A stretch of DNA of 64,000 nt from Roseobacter sp. SK209-2-6 (GCF_000169455.1 NZ_AAYC01000002.1:124001-188000), one strand, 5' to 3'. Positions 35,743-49,124 are shown, counted from the stretch's first letter. The notes: generated by a model from the letters alone, not told the origin. Made by a program: numbers and translations.

Positions 35743-36903
35743 ATGAGCCTCTCTGTCTTTATCCTTGCTGGTGAGCCCTCTGGTGACAGGTTGGGGCGCG
35801 CCTTGATGGCGGGGGTGAAGCAGCTGCAGCCGGATGTCTGCTTTGAAGGTATCGGCGGGACCCTGATGGCGGAAGAGGGGCTGTCCTCTCGCTTTCCTAT
35901 GGAAGAGCTGTCGGTCATGGGGCTGGCCGAGGTGTTGCCAAAGTACCGGCACCTCAAACGGCGGATCAGGGAGACTGCTGAGGCGGTGCTGGAGATGAAG
36001 CCGGATGTGTTGATCACGATCGACAGTCCGGATTTTTCTCTGCGTGTGGCGCGTCTGGTCAAGGAACGCAGCGATATTCGTTCGGTCCATTATGTTGCGC
36101 CCTCGGTTTGGGCTTGGCGTCCCAAACGTGCGGCAAAAATGGCTGAGGTCATAGACCATGTTCTGGCGCTCTTGCCTTTTGAACCTCCCTATATGGAGGC
36201 GGCGGGAATGGAGTGTGATTTCGTCGGCCATCCCGTTGTTGCTGAACCTCAGGCGACAGAGGAAGAGATTTCCACTTTCAGAACAGCCTTCGGACTTGGC
36301 GAGGCGCCCTTCGTCCTGGCACTGCCGGGCTCACGCCGCTCGGAGGTGGCCCGCCTGGCACCGGTCTTTGGTGAAGCCCTGGCAGAATTCTGTGCGCAGA
36401 ATCCGGAACATCGTGTGGTCGTACCCGCCGCCGGACCGGTTGCAGGTGCAGTCAAAGAGGCCTTGCAGGCCTGGCCTGAGGGGTCGCTCCTGATTGATCC
36501 GTCGGATTTCGACCCTAGTATTGCCAAAGCTCACAAACGCGCGGCTTTTGCAGCGGCGGATCTGGCCCTGGCGGCTTCGGGGACCGTGTCTTTGGAACTT
36601 GCGGCGGCCCGAACCCCGATGGTCATCGCCTATAGGTTCCAGTGGCTCACTTGGCAAATCATGAAGCGCATGGCGCTGATTGATACCGTGACACTGGTCA
36701 ATCTGGTGAGTGACACCCGTGTGGTGCCAGAATGCCTAGGCCCGAATTGCACGGCGGAGAATATCGCCAAAAACCTCTCGGATCTTGTCACCAGTTCCGA
36801 AGATCAGCACGAAGCCATGGACTTGACCATGGAGCGTCTGGGGCTAGGTGGCGAAGCGCCCGGGTTGCGGGCCGCGCGTGCGATCCTCCAGCGGCTGTCG
36901 TGA
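35743..36903 (+). CDS. lpxB: Lipid A disaccharide synthase
   Basis: Joins lipid X and UDP-diacylglucosamine into the lipid A disaccharide; peripheral inner-membrane glycosyltransferase (GT19). 386 aa. Signatures: FILAGEPSGDRLGRALM at the start, MGLAEVLPKYRHLKRR, ITIDSPDFSLRVAR, YVAPSVWAWRPKRA and the C-terminal ASGTVSLELAAARTPMVIAYR. It is the last gene of the envelope cluster; a hairpin with a T-rich tail follows about 170 bases on. Confidence 0.95.
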   Translation: MSLSVFILAGEPSGDRLGRALMAGVKQLQPDVCFEGIGGTLMAEEGLSSRFPMEELSVMGLAEVLPKYRHLKRRIRETAEAVLEMKPDVLITIDSPDFSLRVARLVKERSDIRSVHYVAPSVWAWRPKRAAKMAEVIDHVLALLPFEPPYMEAAGMECDFVGHPVVAEPQATEEEISTFRTAFGLGEAPFVLALPGSRRSEVARLAPVFGEALAEFCAQNPEHRVVVPAAGPVAGAVKEALQAWPEGSLLIDPSDFDPSIAKAHKRAAFAAADLALAASGTVSLELAAARTPMVIAYRFQWLTWQIMKRMALIDTVTLVNLVSDTRVVPECLGPNCTAENIAKNLSDLVTSSEDQHEAMDLTMERLGLGGEAPGLRAARAILQRLS

Positions 36904-37197
36904 CCTGTTTGTAATGTAAAAGTTCGATGCTGGATGGTGAGCGCGCCGGAGGCTTAGCCTCCCGGCCCCGGCGCTTGTCATGCGCGCAGGCCCCTATGGG
37001 TCCTGCGCGCGGCGCCTGTGGCGGGTGATAGCTACAAAATGCTAGAGGTTTCGGTCTTGCAAAGGGGGGGCTGAGAAGCGTTTGAGGGGCAGGTTTGCCC
37101 TCAAAGCGCCTTTTCAATTTTGTGTGTAATCCGCACCAAGGGCAAGCCGCGCCATGTGCGGAGGCTTCGCCTCCCTTGACCTGTAAGGTTGAGAAGA
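36904..37197. other. Gap with repeat hairpins after lpxB
   Basis: 294 bases between convergent lpxB and mnmA. It holds two hairpin repeats of the GGAGGCTTCGCCTCC type (near 36947-36967 and 37159-37174), a long GC hairpin (GCGCGCAGG at 36982-36990 with CCTGCGCGC at 37002-37010) and the terminator at 37078-37122. No gene is credible. Confidence 0.6.
37078..37122 (+). terminator. Likely terminator of lpxB
   Basis: An imperfect stem of TTTGAGGGGCA and TGCCCTCAAA (37081-37091, 37096-37105) with one bulged G, then GCGCC and a T-rich tail TTTTCAATTTTG. Confidence 0.6.
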
Positions 37198-38343
37198 TCA
37201 ATACCCGCGCCAGATCCAGCCGCCGCCAAAAATGCGAGAACCTTCGGAGGCGTAGAAAACACAGGCCTGTCCAGGAGAGATACCCTCTTCTGGTGTCAGC
37301 AGCTCGACCTCAGCCGTTGTTTCCGTTAGCGGACGGATGATGGCCTCACGCGGGGGGCGTGTAGAGCGGACCTTGACCTTGAGGTGCCATTCCTTTTGGG
37401 AAGTGAAAGGCGCATCCCCCAGCCAGTTTATCTCGCGAACCGGAATGGTGCGGGTGGCAAGTAGGTCCTTGGGCCCAACAACGACCTGTTTCTTGTCCAC
37501 ATCCAGTTTCACCACATAGAGCGGCTCTGAGAGGCCACCGATACCCAGCCCGCGTCGCTGGCCGATGGTATAGTGAATGACGCCCTCATGCGTGCCCAAT
37601 ACCCGACCATCGCTATGCACGATCTCGCCGGGTTCGGCGGCACCAGGGCGTAGTTTTTCGATCACGGAGGCATAGTTGCCATCAGGCACAAAGCAAATGT
37701 CCTGACTATCAGGCTTATCTGCCACTGCCAGACCGTATTGGGCGGCCATCTCGCGGGTGGCATCCTTGGACGGCAGATGCCCGAGCGGGAAACGCAGATA
37801 GTCCAACTGCTCCGGCGTGGTGGAGAAGAGGAAATAGCTTTGATCGCGATTGGCATCCTCGGCTGAATGCAGCTCTGGCCCCTGTTCGCCCATCATACGC
37901 TGAATGTAGTGACCGGTGGCCATGCAATCGGCCTCCAGATCCTTGGCGGTTTCCAGCAGGTCCTTGAACTTCACACGTTCGTTGCAGCGGATGCAGGGCA
38001 CCGGGGTGGCGCCGGCCAGATAGCTGTCGGCAAATTCGTCAATGACCGCATCCTTAAAGATGTTCTCATAGTCGAGAACATAATGCGGGAAGCCACGCTC
38101 TTCCGCCACACGGCGCGCGTCATGGATATCAATCCCAGCACAGCAGGCGCCTTTTTTGGCCAGGGCCGCGCCGTGGTCGTAAAGCTGCAGCGTTACGCCA
38201 ACCACATCATAGCCCTGATCCGCCAGATAGGCCGCCACAACAGAACTGTCGACGCCGCCGGACATTGCGACAACAACCCGGGTTTCGGCCGGTGGTTTTG
38301 CAAAGCCGAGAGAGTTCAGCGGGGTGTCATTGTCCAGCGCCAT
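37198..38343 (-). CDS. mnmA: tRNA-uridine 2-sulfurtransferase
   Basis: Thiolates uridine 34 of tRNA-Lys, -Glu and -Gln. 381 aa. PP-loop ATP motif [15 protein letters not shown] at about 25-39, catalytic Cys in the [10 protein letters not shown] segment (about residue 110) and the second Cys in the [12 protein letters not shown] segment (about 210), followed by [12 protein letters not shown]. The start at 38343 was chosen from an in-frame Met; the frame is open 5 codons further. Convergent with lpxB, divergent from the sciP gene; the three-domain length is normal. Confidence 0.95.
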   Translation of the reverse strand: MALDNDTPLNSLGFAKPPAETRVVVAMSGGVDSSVVAAYLADQGYDVVGVTLQLYDHGAALAKKGACCAGIDIHDARRVAEERGFPHYVLDYENIFKDAVIDEFADSYLAGATPVPCIRCNERVKFKDLLETAKDLEADCMATGHYIQRMMGEQGPELHSAEDANRDQSYFLFSTTPEQLDYLRFPLGHLPSKDATREMAAQYGLAVADKPDSQDICFVPDGNYASVIEKLRPGAAEPGEIVHSDGRVLGTHEGVIHYTIGQRRGLGIGGLSEPLYVVKLDVDKKQVVVGPKDLLATRTIPVREINWLGDAPFTSQKEWHLKVKVRSTRPPREAIIRPLTETTAEVELLTPEEGISPGQACVFYASEGSRIFGGGWIWRGY

Positions 38344-38490
38344 GGGGCGACTCCTCAAGTCAAGGGGGAAGGCGTCGCAGAATATATGAAAATCCTAACG
38401 ACTCTCAAGAGGCAGGTTCACTGCTCATTAAGTACAATAGGCAAAAGCTCTTAAGGACCAGAAGAAAATACCGCAAGTTAGGTGAAACGC

Positions 38491-38763
38491 ATGTTTCTAA
38501 AGAAAGTTGATGGCCCGCGTGCTGTGACCCTTCCGGATGGGTCTATCATGACGCGGGCAGATCTACCGCCAGAAAGCACCCGGCGTTGGGTGGCCTCGCG
38601 CAAGGCTGCAGTTGTGCGGGGCGTGCTTTATGGCTTGATTCCCCAAACTGAGGCTCTGCGCATCTATGGGCTCAGCGAAGAAGAGTTCCGCAGCTGGATC
38701 GCTGCGGTGGCGGATCACGGAGAAGATGCGCTTAAGACAACACGCCTGAAGGACTACCGATAA
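38491..38763 (+). CDS. sciP: CtrA inhibitor SciP (DUF1153)
   Basis: In Caulobacter, SciP binds CtrA and blocks its activation of target promoters. 90 aa helix-turn-helix protein; conserved stretches are VTLPDGSIMTRADLPPESTRRWVASRKAAVVRGV (seen as RWVASRKAAVVRGVLYGLI) and DALKTTRLKDYR. The ATG at 38491 has TTAGG about 8 bases upstream; a GTG three codons upstream is in frame. It lies 130 bases before ctrA on the same strand, so inhibitor and target are neighbours here; that linkage is suggestive but not a test of function. Confidence 0.9.
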   Translation: MFLKKVDGPRAVTLPDGSIMTRADLPPESTRRWVASRKAAVVRGVLYGLIPQTEALRIYGLSEEEFRSWIAAVADHGEDALKTTRLKDYR

Positions 38764-38893
38764 CTTTAAGAAAATTTGTACTTGGCTATTGAGTAAAAGT
38801 TGAGAAAGAATGACTTTAGTAACGGGCCATTAACCTTTTTCAATCAGGGTTAACGCAACCTGAGGGAAACAGTGTACAGGCGGAGAACAAAAA
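38764..38893 (+). promoter_or_regulatory. sciP-ctrA intergenic region with CtrA half-sites
   Basis: Two TTAAC half-sites stand 20 bases apart (38830-38834 and 38850-38854), about two turns of DNA on the same face, 40-65 bases before ctrA. The full TTAA-N7-TTAAC consensus is not present, so autoregulation by CtrA is only a suggestion. Confidence 0.35.
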
Positions 38894-39613
38894 ATGCGCA
38901 TTCTTCTGGTAGAAGATGATCCAACTACAGCCAAGAGCATTGAGCTGATGTTGACCCATGCCAACCTCAACGTCTATTCGACGGATCTGGGCGAGGAAGG
39001 CATCGACCTTGCAAAACTATATGATTACGACCTGATCCTTCTGGATCTTGGGCTGCCGGATATGAATGGCCATGAGGTTCTGCGCCAGCTGCGTATGGCC
39101 CGGATCGAAACACCGATCCTCATCCTTTCTGGTGCCGATGATACTGATAACAAAATCAAAGGCTTCGGCTTTGGCGCGGATGACTATCTGACCAAACCCT
39201 TCCACCGCGAAGAGCTGGTGGCACGGATCCACGCCATCATTCGTCGCTCCAAAGGCCATTCGCAGTCGATCATCAATACGGGCAAGATTGCGGTAAACCT
39301 GGACGCGAAAACGGTTGAGGTTGAAGGCAAGACTGTTCATCTCACCGGTAAAGAATATCAGATGCTTGAGCTGCTTTCGCTGCGCAAAGGCACAACCCTG
39401 ACTAAAGAGATGTTCCTCAACCACCTCTATGGTGGCATGGACGAACCAGAACTTAAAATTATCGACGTGTTTATCTGCAAGTTGCGCAAAAAGCTGAGCA
39501 CAGCGACCGGTGGCGACAACTATATCGAAACGGTTTGGGGGCGTGGCTATGTTCTGCGGGACCCGCAGGATGATCAGATGTCAGGCGGTCACCGCATGGC
39601 TGTTGGGGCGTAA
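38894..39613 (+). CDS. ctrA: Cell-cycle response regulator CtrA
   Basis: Master regulator of alphaproteobacterial cell-cycle and, in roseobacters, flagellar and gene-transfer-agent promoters. 239 aa. Receiver domain at about 1-120 with the phospho-acceptor Asp51 in [10 protein letters not shown] and acidic pocket VEDD; OmpR-type winged helix at about 125-230 with [25 protein letters not shown] and [10 protein letters not shown] and [10 protein letters not shown]. Near-identity to known CtrA proteins throughout makes this secure. Preceded by sciP; followed by a strong terminator. Confidence 0.98.
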   Translation: MRILLVEDDPTTAKSIELMLTHANLNVYSTDLGEEGIDLAKLYDYDLILLDLGLPDMNGHEVLRQLRMARIETPILILSGADDTDNKIKGFGFGADDYLTKPFHREELVARIHAIIRRSKGHSQSIINTGKIAVNLDAKTVEVEGKTVHLTGKEYQMLELLSLRKGTTLTKEMFLNHLYGGMDEPELKIIDVFICKLRKKLSTATGGDNYIETVWGRGYVLRDPQDDQMSGGHRMAVGA

Positions 39614-44246
<4,633 letters not shown>

Positions 44247-44276
44247 ATCTATTCTGTTCTACTTGCACTGTGGTTT

Positions 44277-44311
44277 GTTCTAAAAAGTTCGCAAATGTTC
44301 TCAAAAAGTTC
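44277..44311 (+). promoter_or_regulatory. LexA (SOS) box array behind recG
   Basis: Four GTTC motifs stand in line at 44277, 44287, 44297 and 44308. The last two form GTTC-N7-GTTC (44297-44311), the alphaproteobacterial LexA consensus; the others are spaced 6 apart. It lies 93 bases before the ATG of a 40-aa peptide gene. The match is read directly; LexA binding is inferred. Confidence 0.65.
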
Positions 44312-44403
44312 TTTACAGAATGAGCGTAAAATGAGAACAAAGAGGCAACAAGACCGGCACAGACCGGACGGAGCAAATCGACAGAGAGAAGAGAGGCCGA
44401 GAC

Positions 44404-44526
44404 ATGATGACCCAGCTGAAAACTGTTCTTCAAAACGCCCAGGCAACCCTGCTGCAGGATGCTATCGGTGCGGCTTCGCTAATGGTCATGCTGGTCGCCG
44501 CGCTACACCTGCCTGGACTGCTCTAG
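44404..44526 (+). CDS. 40-aa peptide gene under a LexA box
   Basis: ATG-ATG start at 44404 with GAGAGG about 8 bases upstream, 40 residues to a TAG. The N-terminal half is polar and amphipathic (MTQLKTVLQNAQATLLQDA), the C-terminal half hydrophobic (MVMLVAALHLPGLL). It is too short for routine ORF calling. No family is recognised; the size, charge and hydrophobic tail are reminiscent of small membrane-targeted SOS peptides, but that is only a comparison. Similar short peptides in this position occur in other roseobacters to my recollection. Confidence 0.6.
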   Translation: MMTQLKTVLQNAQATLLQDAIGAASLMVMLVAALHLPGLL

Positions 44527-44840
44527 GGTCGCGCTTCCCGAGATTCACCAACTGCCTGACGTCTTTGAAGCAGCGGAGCTTGCATCGCATCCCGACTTCC
44601 TGATGGGGGATGTCCCGCCTGTACACATCCCTACCGGCTGCATCATCTGCCGGAAAGCCCACTGGTCCCCGAACAAAGACGCCTCACCTGCCGCCACCAT
44701 CTGCCCGGATGTGTGGCGGCTTTTTCTTTCTTAACAGTTTCTTGCACGAAGAAGTGAAACTGAAAGTTTCACTGATATGGAAAGGGAAACGATCCCAAAT
44801 TGAAGCAAATGGGAGTATTTGGAACAGAGTAGATACCGTG
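44527..44840 (+). other. Gap with a second open frame and a terminator
   Basis: 314 bases. A frame open from 44483 to 44734, offset +1 from the 40-aa peptide, reads protein-like (LPEIHQLPDVFEAAELASHP and later GCIICRKAHWS) but has no usable start upstream. The terminator at 44690-44732 lies in it. I do not call a gene. Confidence 0.35.
44690..44732 (+). terminator. Terminator after the LexA-controlled peptide gene
   Basis: An 8-bp stem of GCCGCCAC and GTGGCGGC (44690-44697, 44713-44720), a 15-base loop and the tail TTTTTCTTTCTT. Confidence 0.85.
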
Positions 44841-45293
44841 TCAGGCGCAGCTCTCTTGCCGCAGCTCATCCATGGCCTCAAGGCAGGCTTCCAGGCACAG
44901 CAGGATAGAGGCGTGCCGGTTCTTGAATTCGCGGGCCGGCATCAGCACTTCGAGATCCTGAAACGGCGCCTCTGGCGTTGGACCTTCCGCGGTCAGCATG
45001 GCCTTCAACTGATTCCGCGCCTGTTCGACCTCGGCTTGGCTGCGCCCGACAATATTGGCGCCCACAACGGAGGCAGAGGCCTGCCCCAGGGCGCAGGCTT
45101 TGACATCCTGGCCAAAGGAAGAGATGCGGCCATCCTGCAGGCAGAGATCAACCGTCACGGTAGACCCACAAAGCGGCGCGCGTTTTTTTGCCGTTGCATC
45201 CGGGCTGTCCAGCCGGTCCAGATGTGGAATATCGGCTGCCAGTGCCAGAATGCGCTGAGAGTAAAGCTTGATGAGATCGGTTTCGCTGGACAT
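44841..45293 (-). CDS. IscU/NifU-like iron-sulfur scaffold protein
   Basis: 150 aa. The family stretch SETDLIKLYSQRILALA, then Cys in KRAPLCGSTVTVDL, Cys in VKACALGQASASVVGANIVG and Cys in LLCLEACLEAM give the three-cysteine pattern of IscU/SufU scaffolds; one further Cys is near the end. Divergent from hisI, whose start is 78 bases away. It is not in an isc or suf cluster here, so the assignment to Fe-S assembly is by sequence alone. Start chosen at the ATG at 45293, which opens the conserved N-terminus. Confidence 0.82.
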   Translation of the reverse strand: MSSETDLIKLYSQRILALAADIPHLDRLDSPDATAKKRAPLCGSTVTVDLCLQDGRISSFGQDVKACALGQASASVVGANIVGRSQAEVEQARNQLKAMLTAEGPTPEAPFQDLEVLMPAREFKNRHASILLCLEACLEAMDELRQESCA

Positions 45294-45370
45294 TGGCAGG
45301 CTCGGGCTTTCCCTTGGGTCGTGTTCCCCATACATAGGGAGCCGAACAGCAGATGCAAAAGGTTTTTGCC

Positions 45371-45730
45371 ATGAGTTTTGATCCCGCCAGCCTGAAATTT
45401 GATGACGCCGGGCTGATCCCCTGTATCGCACAGGACGAAAGCTCCGGTGAGGTGCTGATGATGGCCTGGATGAATGCCGATGCGGTGGCGCGCACGCTGG
45501 AGAGCGGTCGGGTCACCTATTGGTCGCGTTCCCGTCAATCGTTTTGGATCAAGGGGGAAACCTCAGGCCATGTGCAGGAACTGGTGGATCTGCGGCTGGA
45601 TTGCGACCGTGACTGCCTGCTGGCCCTGGTGCGACAAACCGGAGCCGCCTGCCACACCAATCGCCGAACCTGTTTCTATACCGCTGTAAGGGAGGGCGAA
45701 GAGGTCGAGTTGATGAAACCGATGAGTTGA
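45371..45730 (+). CDS. hisI: Phosphoribosyl-AMP cyclohydrolase
   Basis: Third step of histidine synthesis, opening the purine ring of PR-AMP. 119 aa. The zinc and metal residues are visible in VDLRLDCDRDCLLALV and GAACHTNRRTCFY; the LMMAWMNADAVARTLESG and YWSRSRQSFWIKGETSG stretches are diagnostic. The ATG at 45371 has AAGG about 8 bases upstream and is preferred to one 6 codons earlier. It is not fused to HisE. A double hairpin follows at 45745. Confidence 0.95.
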   Translation: MSFDPASLKFDDAGLIPCIAQDESSGEVLMMAWMNADAVARTLESGRVTYWSRSRQSFWIKGETSGHVQELVDLRLDCDRDCLLALVRQTGAACHTNRRTCFYTAVREGEEVELMKPMS

Positions 45731-45744
45731 ACGGATACGAAAGG

Positions 45745-45795
45745 GCGGCCCTGGTGGGCCGCTGCCTCCGGCGGAGGTATTTGAGGGAAAGTGAA
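45745..45795 (+). repeat. Double hairpin with the GCCTCCGGCGGAGG repeat
   Basis: Stem GCGGCCC/GGGCCGC (45745-45751, 45756-45762), directly followed by CCTCCGGCGGAGG (45765-45777), then TATTTGAGGGAAAG. Related hairpins lie near 36947 and 37159. It lies between hisI and the 3' end of the gluQ remnant and may end both transcripts. Confidence 0.7.
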
Positions 45796-45798
45796 CCC

Positions 45799-46733
45799 TT
45801 AGGCAAGGCCAACCATAGCGCGAATGTCCTGGGGGGGTGGCGCCTTCGGCGCGGTATTTGGCAATGGCGCGGGCGTCGTCACGTTTGGCAAGGCGCTTGC
45901 CCTGACCGTCGCGGATCAGCGGTGATGGTGGTAGCTGGGTTGTGACCAGTAATTTTTAATCTCATCATCAAGCAAATACCCAATGAGCGTCTGGATAATC
46001 GTGGCTTCCAGGAGGTCCTCTCCGCGTATGACATGAGTAACTTTTTGTCTTGATCGTCTCCGACAACGGCCCAAGTGATAGGCGGCTCCCATATTTTACG
46101 GGAGACAACAAAATCTCCGATTTGCTTTTTTACATAATCGGAAGTGAACTCGTAGCAGTTCACCTTGGTATTTGCGCATTGCCCGGATTCAGGAAAGGTA
46201 GAAAAGCGTGCATTTTCACCGGCGCGTGGAATGAATAGGTAACCTGTATGATGAGGCTCGAGCGCTTTTGACACATCGAAGCGCAGTGTAACATCTCTAG
46301 GACGCGGTCCGGTGGGGGGGTGACCTGCATTGGCTCGCGGTCGGCAGGTTCCTGGGTAGATTAGCCCGTCCGGTCCAAACTGAAGACCACCTTCCTGTGG
46401 CGCCGACTGGGCTTCTTTGATGTCCCGACGCGTGCAGGAGCATTCGTAGAGCAAACCCTTGCGCCAAAGGACGTCAAGGGCAGTGTCATAATCCGCTTGG
46501 CACTCGGATTGTTTGCGAACTGGTTCTGTCCATGAGATTCCAAGCCAGTGCAGGTCTTCGTAAATCTGCTCTTCCCAGATATCGCGGGATCTGGACTGGT
46601 CCAGGTCATCTATTCGCAATAGGAATGTGCCGCCCTCGGCCATGGCCCTATCATGGGCCAGCATAGCGGAATAGGCGTGGCCTAGGTGCAGGGGACCAGT
46701 TGGCGAAGGGGCAAAGCGGGTGGTGAATGTCAC
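45799..46733 (-). pseudogene. gluQ: Glutamyl-Q tRNA(Asp) synthetase, frameshifted remnant
   Basis: GluQRS puts glutamate on queuosine of tRNA-Asp. The N-terminal part is intact: FAPSPTGPLHLGHAYSAMLA, the DLDQSR segment and the Cys motif CSCTRRDI. After about residue 215 the family sequence jumps between frames, needing roughly five single-base indels: near 46094-46098, 46068-46072 (GGCCC), 46042-46046 (TTTTT), 45919-45923 and 45831-45837 (seven G). Restoring them recovers LAVVVDD, GEDLLEATIIQTLIGYLLDD, LIRDGQGKRLAKRDDARAIAKYR and the stop at 45799. As read, the frame instead ends at 45879. The alternative is sequencing error at base runs. Confidence 0.85.
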
Positions 46734-47344
46734 GCTTTCTCAATCACATAGACGGTGGATTTCAGGTTCAATCCGGGGAGGTGCTCCCCGTGTTCCTGAA
46801 ATAGCAGCCTTGCGGCCCCGCAGTCGACCCATTCAGTGATTTTTATTGTGAAGGTGGGATCCGCCAGGGCGTGATCATTATAGGAAAAGCAGAATTTTCC
46901 GCCCCTGGGCAGGGCATTCATGATCATATCAAAAACTGGCGGCGGTGCAGCACCCGTCCCCAATACACCGCAGCCGATGATCAGCCGGTAGGCTCCTCGC
47001 GGGACCGGTTTTCGATTGGAAAGCCTGATATTGACGAGTTTGCGGTAAGCGGTTTTCTCACGGGCCTGGGAGAGCATCTCTGCAGAAGGCTCCATGCCAT
47101 CCACCACCTCAAATCCCTGCCGGCGCAGGGCGAGGCCGGATAGTCCGGTGCCGCAGCCAAAATCCAGAACCGGCTCGCTCTTATTGGGGTGAAACTCCGC
47201 CAGGGCGGCGGCGATCCGGCCCGGAGTGGCATAGCCGTTCTCGGAGATTTCCGCATCATAAGAGGCGGCCCATTGATTATAGTGATCAAGGGTCGCCTCT
47301 GGGGTTTCAAGGGAATAGGCCTTGTCCAGAAATTTTTCGCGCAT
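46730..47344 (-). CDS. SAM-dependent methyltransferase
   Basis: 204 aa class-I methyltransferase. Motif I is VLDFGCGTGLSGLALRRQG at about 58-76, followed by a motif II-like GMEPSAEMLSQA and the motif IV region YRLIIGCGVLGTGA. Its stop overlaps the gluQ start by 4 bases (ATGA), so the remnant and this gene were probably co-translated. The substrate is not identifiable; small-molecule or protein methylation is equally possible. Confidence 0.85.
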   Translation of the reverse strand: MREKFLDKAYSLETPEATLDHYNQWAASYDAEISENGYATPGRIAAALAEFHPNKSEPVLDFGCGTGLSGLALRRQGFEVVDGMEPSAEMLSQAREKTAYRKLVNIRLSNRKPVPRGAYRLIIGCGVLGTGAAPPPVFDMIMNALPRGGKFCFSYNDHALADPTFTIKITEWVDCGAARLLFQEHGEHLPGLNLKSTVYVIEKA

Positions 47345-47377
47345 AGGACCAGTTTAGGCACCCGGCGGTGATCTGGT

Positions 47378-48721
47378 CTAGGAAAAGTTTTTCAGCCACT
47401 CCTGCCAATGTTCCTTGGCGCGGTCGGTATAGGCCTTGTAGCGGTCCTTGCGGCCGCGACGCCCACCCTTGAGGCCATCCACAGGGCGGAACAGCCCGAA
47501 GTTCACATTCATCGGCTGGAAGGTTTTGGCCTCGGCACCGCCGGTGATGTGGTGGATGAGGGCGCCCATGGCGCTGTCTTGCGGCACCTCTGGCAGCTCC
47601 TGGTCCAGGATCTCCGCCGCAGCCAGACGGCCCGCCAAGAGGCCCATGGCGGCACTTTCCACATAGCCCTCAACCCCGGTGATCTGGCCTGCAAAGCGGA
47701 TGTGCGGCTTCGACTTCAGCCGCATCTGGCTGTCCAGCAGGGTGGGCGAGTTCAGGAAGGTATTGCGGTGGATGCCGCCGAGACGGGCAAAGCTGGCGTT
47801 TTTCAGACCGGGGATCATCTTGAAGACCTGCGCCTGGGCGCCGTATTTCATTTTCGTTTGGAAACCGACGATGTTGAAAAGCGTCCCTAGCGCATTGTCG
47901 CGGCGCAGCTGAACCACGGCCCATGCTTTTTCCTCGGGCTTATGCGGGTTGGTGAGGCCTACGGGCTTCATCGGTCCATGACGCAGGGTCTCACGTCCAC
48001 GCTCAGCCATGACCTCAATCGGCAGGCAGCCGTCGAAATAGCCGGCGGTCTCACCTTCGTGGAATTCGGTCTTGTCGGCGGCCAGGAGCGCGTCGATGAA
48101 GGCCTCATACTGGGGTTTGTCCATCGGGCAGTTGAGGTAGGCGGTGCGCTCTTCTTCTGTTTCGCCCTTGTCATAGCGTGACTGCATCCAGGCCTGGGAC
48201 ATATCGATGCTTTCGGCATAGACAATCGGCGCGATGGCATCAAAGAAGGCCAGTGCCTCAGCGCCGGTCTCTGCCTGGATTGCCTTGCCCAACTCGGGCG
48301 AGGTCAAGGGGCCGGTGGCAAAGATCCAGTGGCCATCGCTGGGCAGTTCGGTGATTTCCTCGTAAGATACCGTGACATTCGGATGCGCCTTCAGCTTAGC
48401 CGTCACGGTTTCGGCAAAGGGCTCGCGGTCAACCGCCAGCGCGCCGCCAGCGGGCAGGCGGTGTTCATCCGCCGTTGTCATGATCAAACCACCTGCGGCG
48501 CGCATTTCCCAATGCAACAGGCCCACGGCGTTCTGCTCATCATCATCAGAGCGGAAGGAGTTGGAGCAGACCATCTCACCCAGATTGCCGGTCTGATGGG
48601 CAAAGGTTTCCACTTTGGGGCGCATTTCGTGGATCACCACCTCTACGCCCATGTTTGCCGCCTGCCAGGCAGCCTCAGAGCCGGCCATGCCGCCGCCCAC
48701 GATATGCAATGTCTTTGTCAT
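47378..48721 (-). CDS. trmFO: Folate/FAD-dependent tRNA (uracil-5-)-methyltransferase TrmFO
   Basis: Makes 5-methyluridine 54 (ribothymidine) in the T-loop of tRNA, using methylene-tetrahydrofolate and FAD. 447 aa. FAD motif [20 protein letters not shown] at about 6-25, the conserved [27 protein letters not shown] stretch (seen as [14 protein letters not shown], Cys at about 55) and the second active-site Cys in the [22 protein letters not shown] segment. It replaces the SAM-dependent TrmA of enterobacteria, which is usual in alphaproteobacteria. The start is 9 bases inside the open frame. Stands alone; 402 bases separate it from the next gene. Confidence 0.97.
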   Translation of the reverse strand: MTKTLHIVGGGMAGSEAAWQAANMGVEVVIHEMRPKVETFAHQTGNLGEMVCSNSFRSDDDEQNAVGLLHWEMRAAGGLIMTTADEHRLPAGGALAVDREPFAETVTAKLKAHPNVTVSYEEITELPSDGHWIFATGPLTSPELGKAIQAETGAEALAFFDAIAPIVYAESIDMSQAWMQSRYDKGETEEERTAYLNCPMDKPQYEAFIDALLAADKTEFHEGETAGYFDGCLPIEVMAERGRETLRHGPMKPVGLTNPHKPEEKAWAVVQLRRDNALGTLFNIVGFQTKMKYGAQAQVFKMIPGLKNASFARLGGIHRNTFLNSPTLLDSQMRLKSKPHIRFAGQITGVEGYVESAAMGLLAGRLAAAEILDQELPEVPQDSAMGALIHHITGGAEAKTFQPMNVNFGLFRPVDGLKGGRRGRKDRYKAYTDRAKEHWQEWLKNFS

Positions 48722-49124
48722 GAGGGGCACATAGGGCAGGCGCGGCCTTTAGGCAATATTGCAGCTGCAGGAATGCGGCGGGATTGCGGCATCCTGACTG
48801 CGGCGCGACTGATTCCAGGCTGCTTTGGGGCAGGGTGATCTACATGGAGGCTGGGTTGCCAAGTGGCGAGCAGGTCAAGATCCGAAACAGCTAGCGCCGT
48901 TTTGCGTTCTTTTTCAGAAGATTAGGGGGATTTTGGGGCCGCTGCGCGGGAATGTCGACCGGGAGAGAGATCCGGCTGGAGGGACCTTCCGCCACAGCGG
49001 CCCAAAATTGTGTCCAGGCCTCGGCCTGTGCCCAATCTTTGCCATTATCCTGCCTTGATTGAAAGGCCTGATATGGAAACAATATGTGCCGAATGTTAAA
49101 CAAAGCCTAAAATTTTAGGAAAAC
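48722..49124. other. 403-base gap between trmFO and the enoyl-CoA hydratase gene
   Basis: No firm gene. A minus-strand frame (48891-49103) with plausible composition but a TTG start is listed separately. I see no clear terminator or repeat. Confidence 0.35.
48891..49103 (-). CDS. Possible 70-aa hypothetical protein
   Basis: An open frame from a TTG, ending near the KKNAKRR tail. The middle (WAQAEAWTQFWAAVAEG) looks amphipathic, and the C-terminus is basic and proline-rich. There is an AGG about 4 bases before the TTG. No family is recognised and it could be a chance frame. Confidence 0.3.
   Translation of the reverse strand: MFNIRHILFPYQAFQSRQDNGKDWAQAEAWTQFWAAVAEGPSSRISLPVDIPAQRPQNPPNLLKKNAKRR

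Noticed and set aside
44610-45374. A 254-codon plus-strand reading frame
   Set aside because: Overlaps the IscU-like gene on the other strand, runs through a terminator and has no family.
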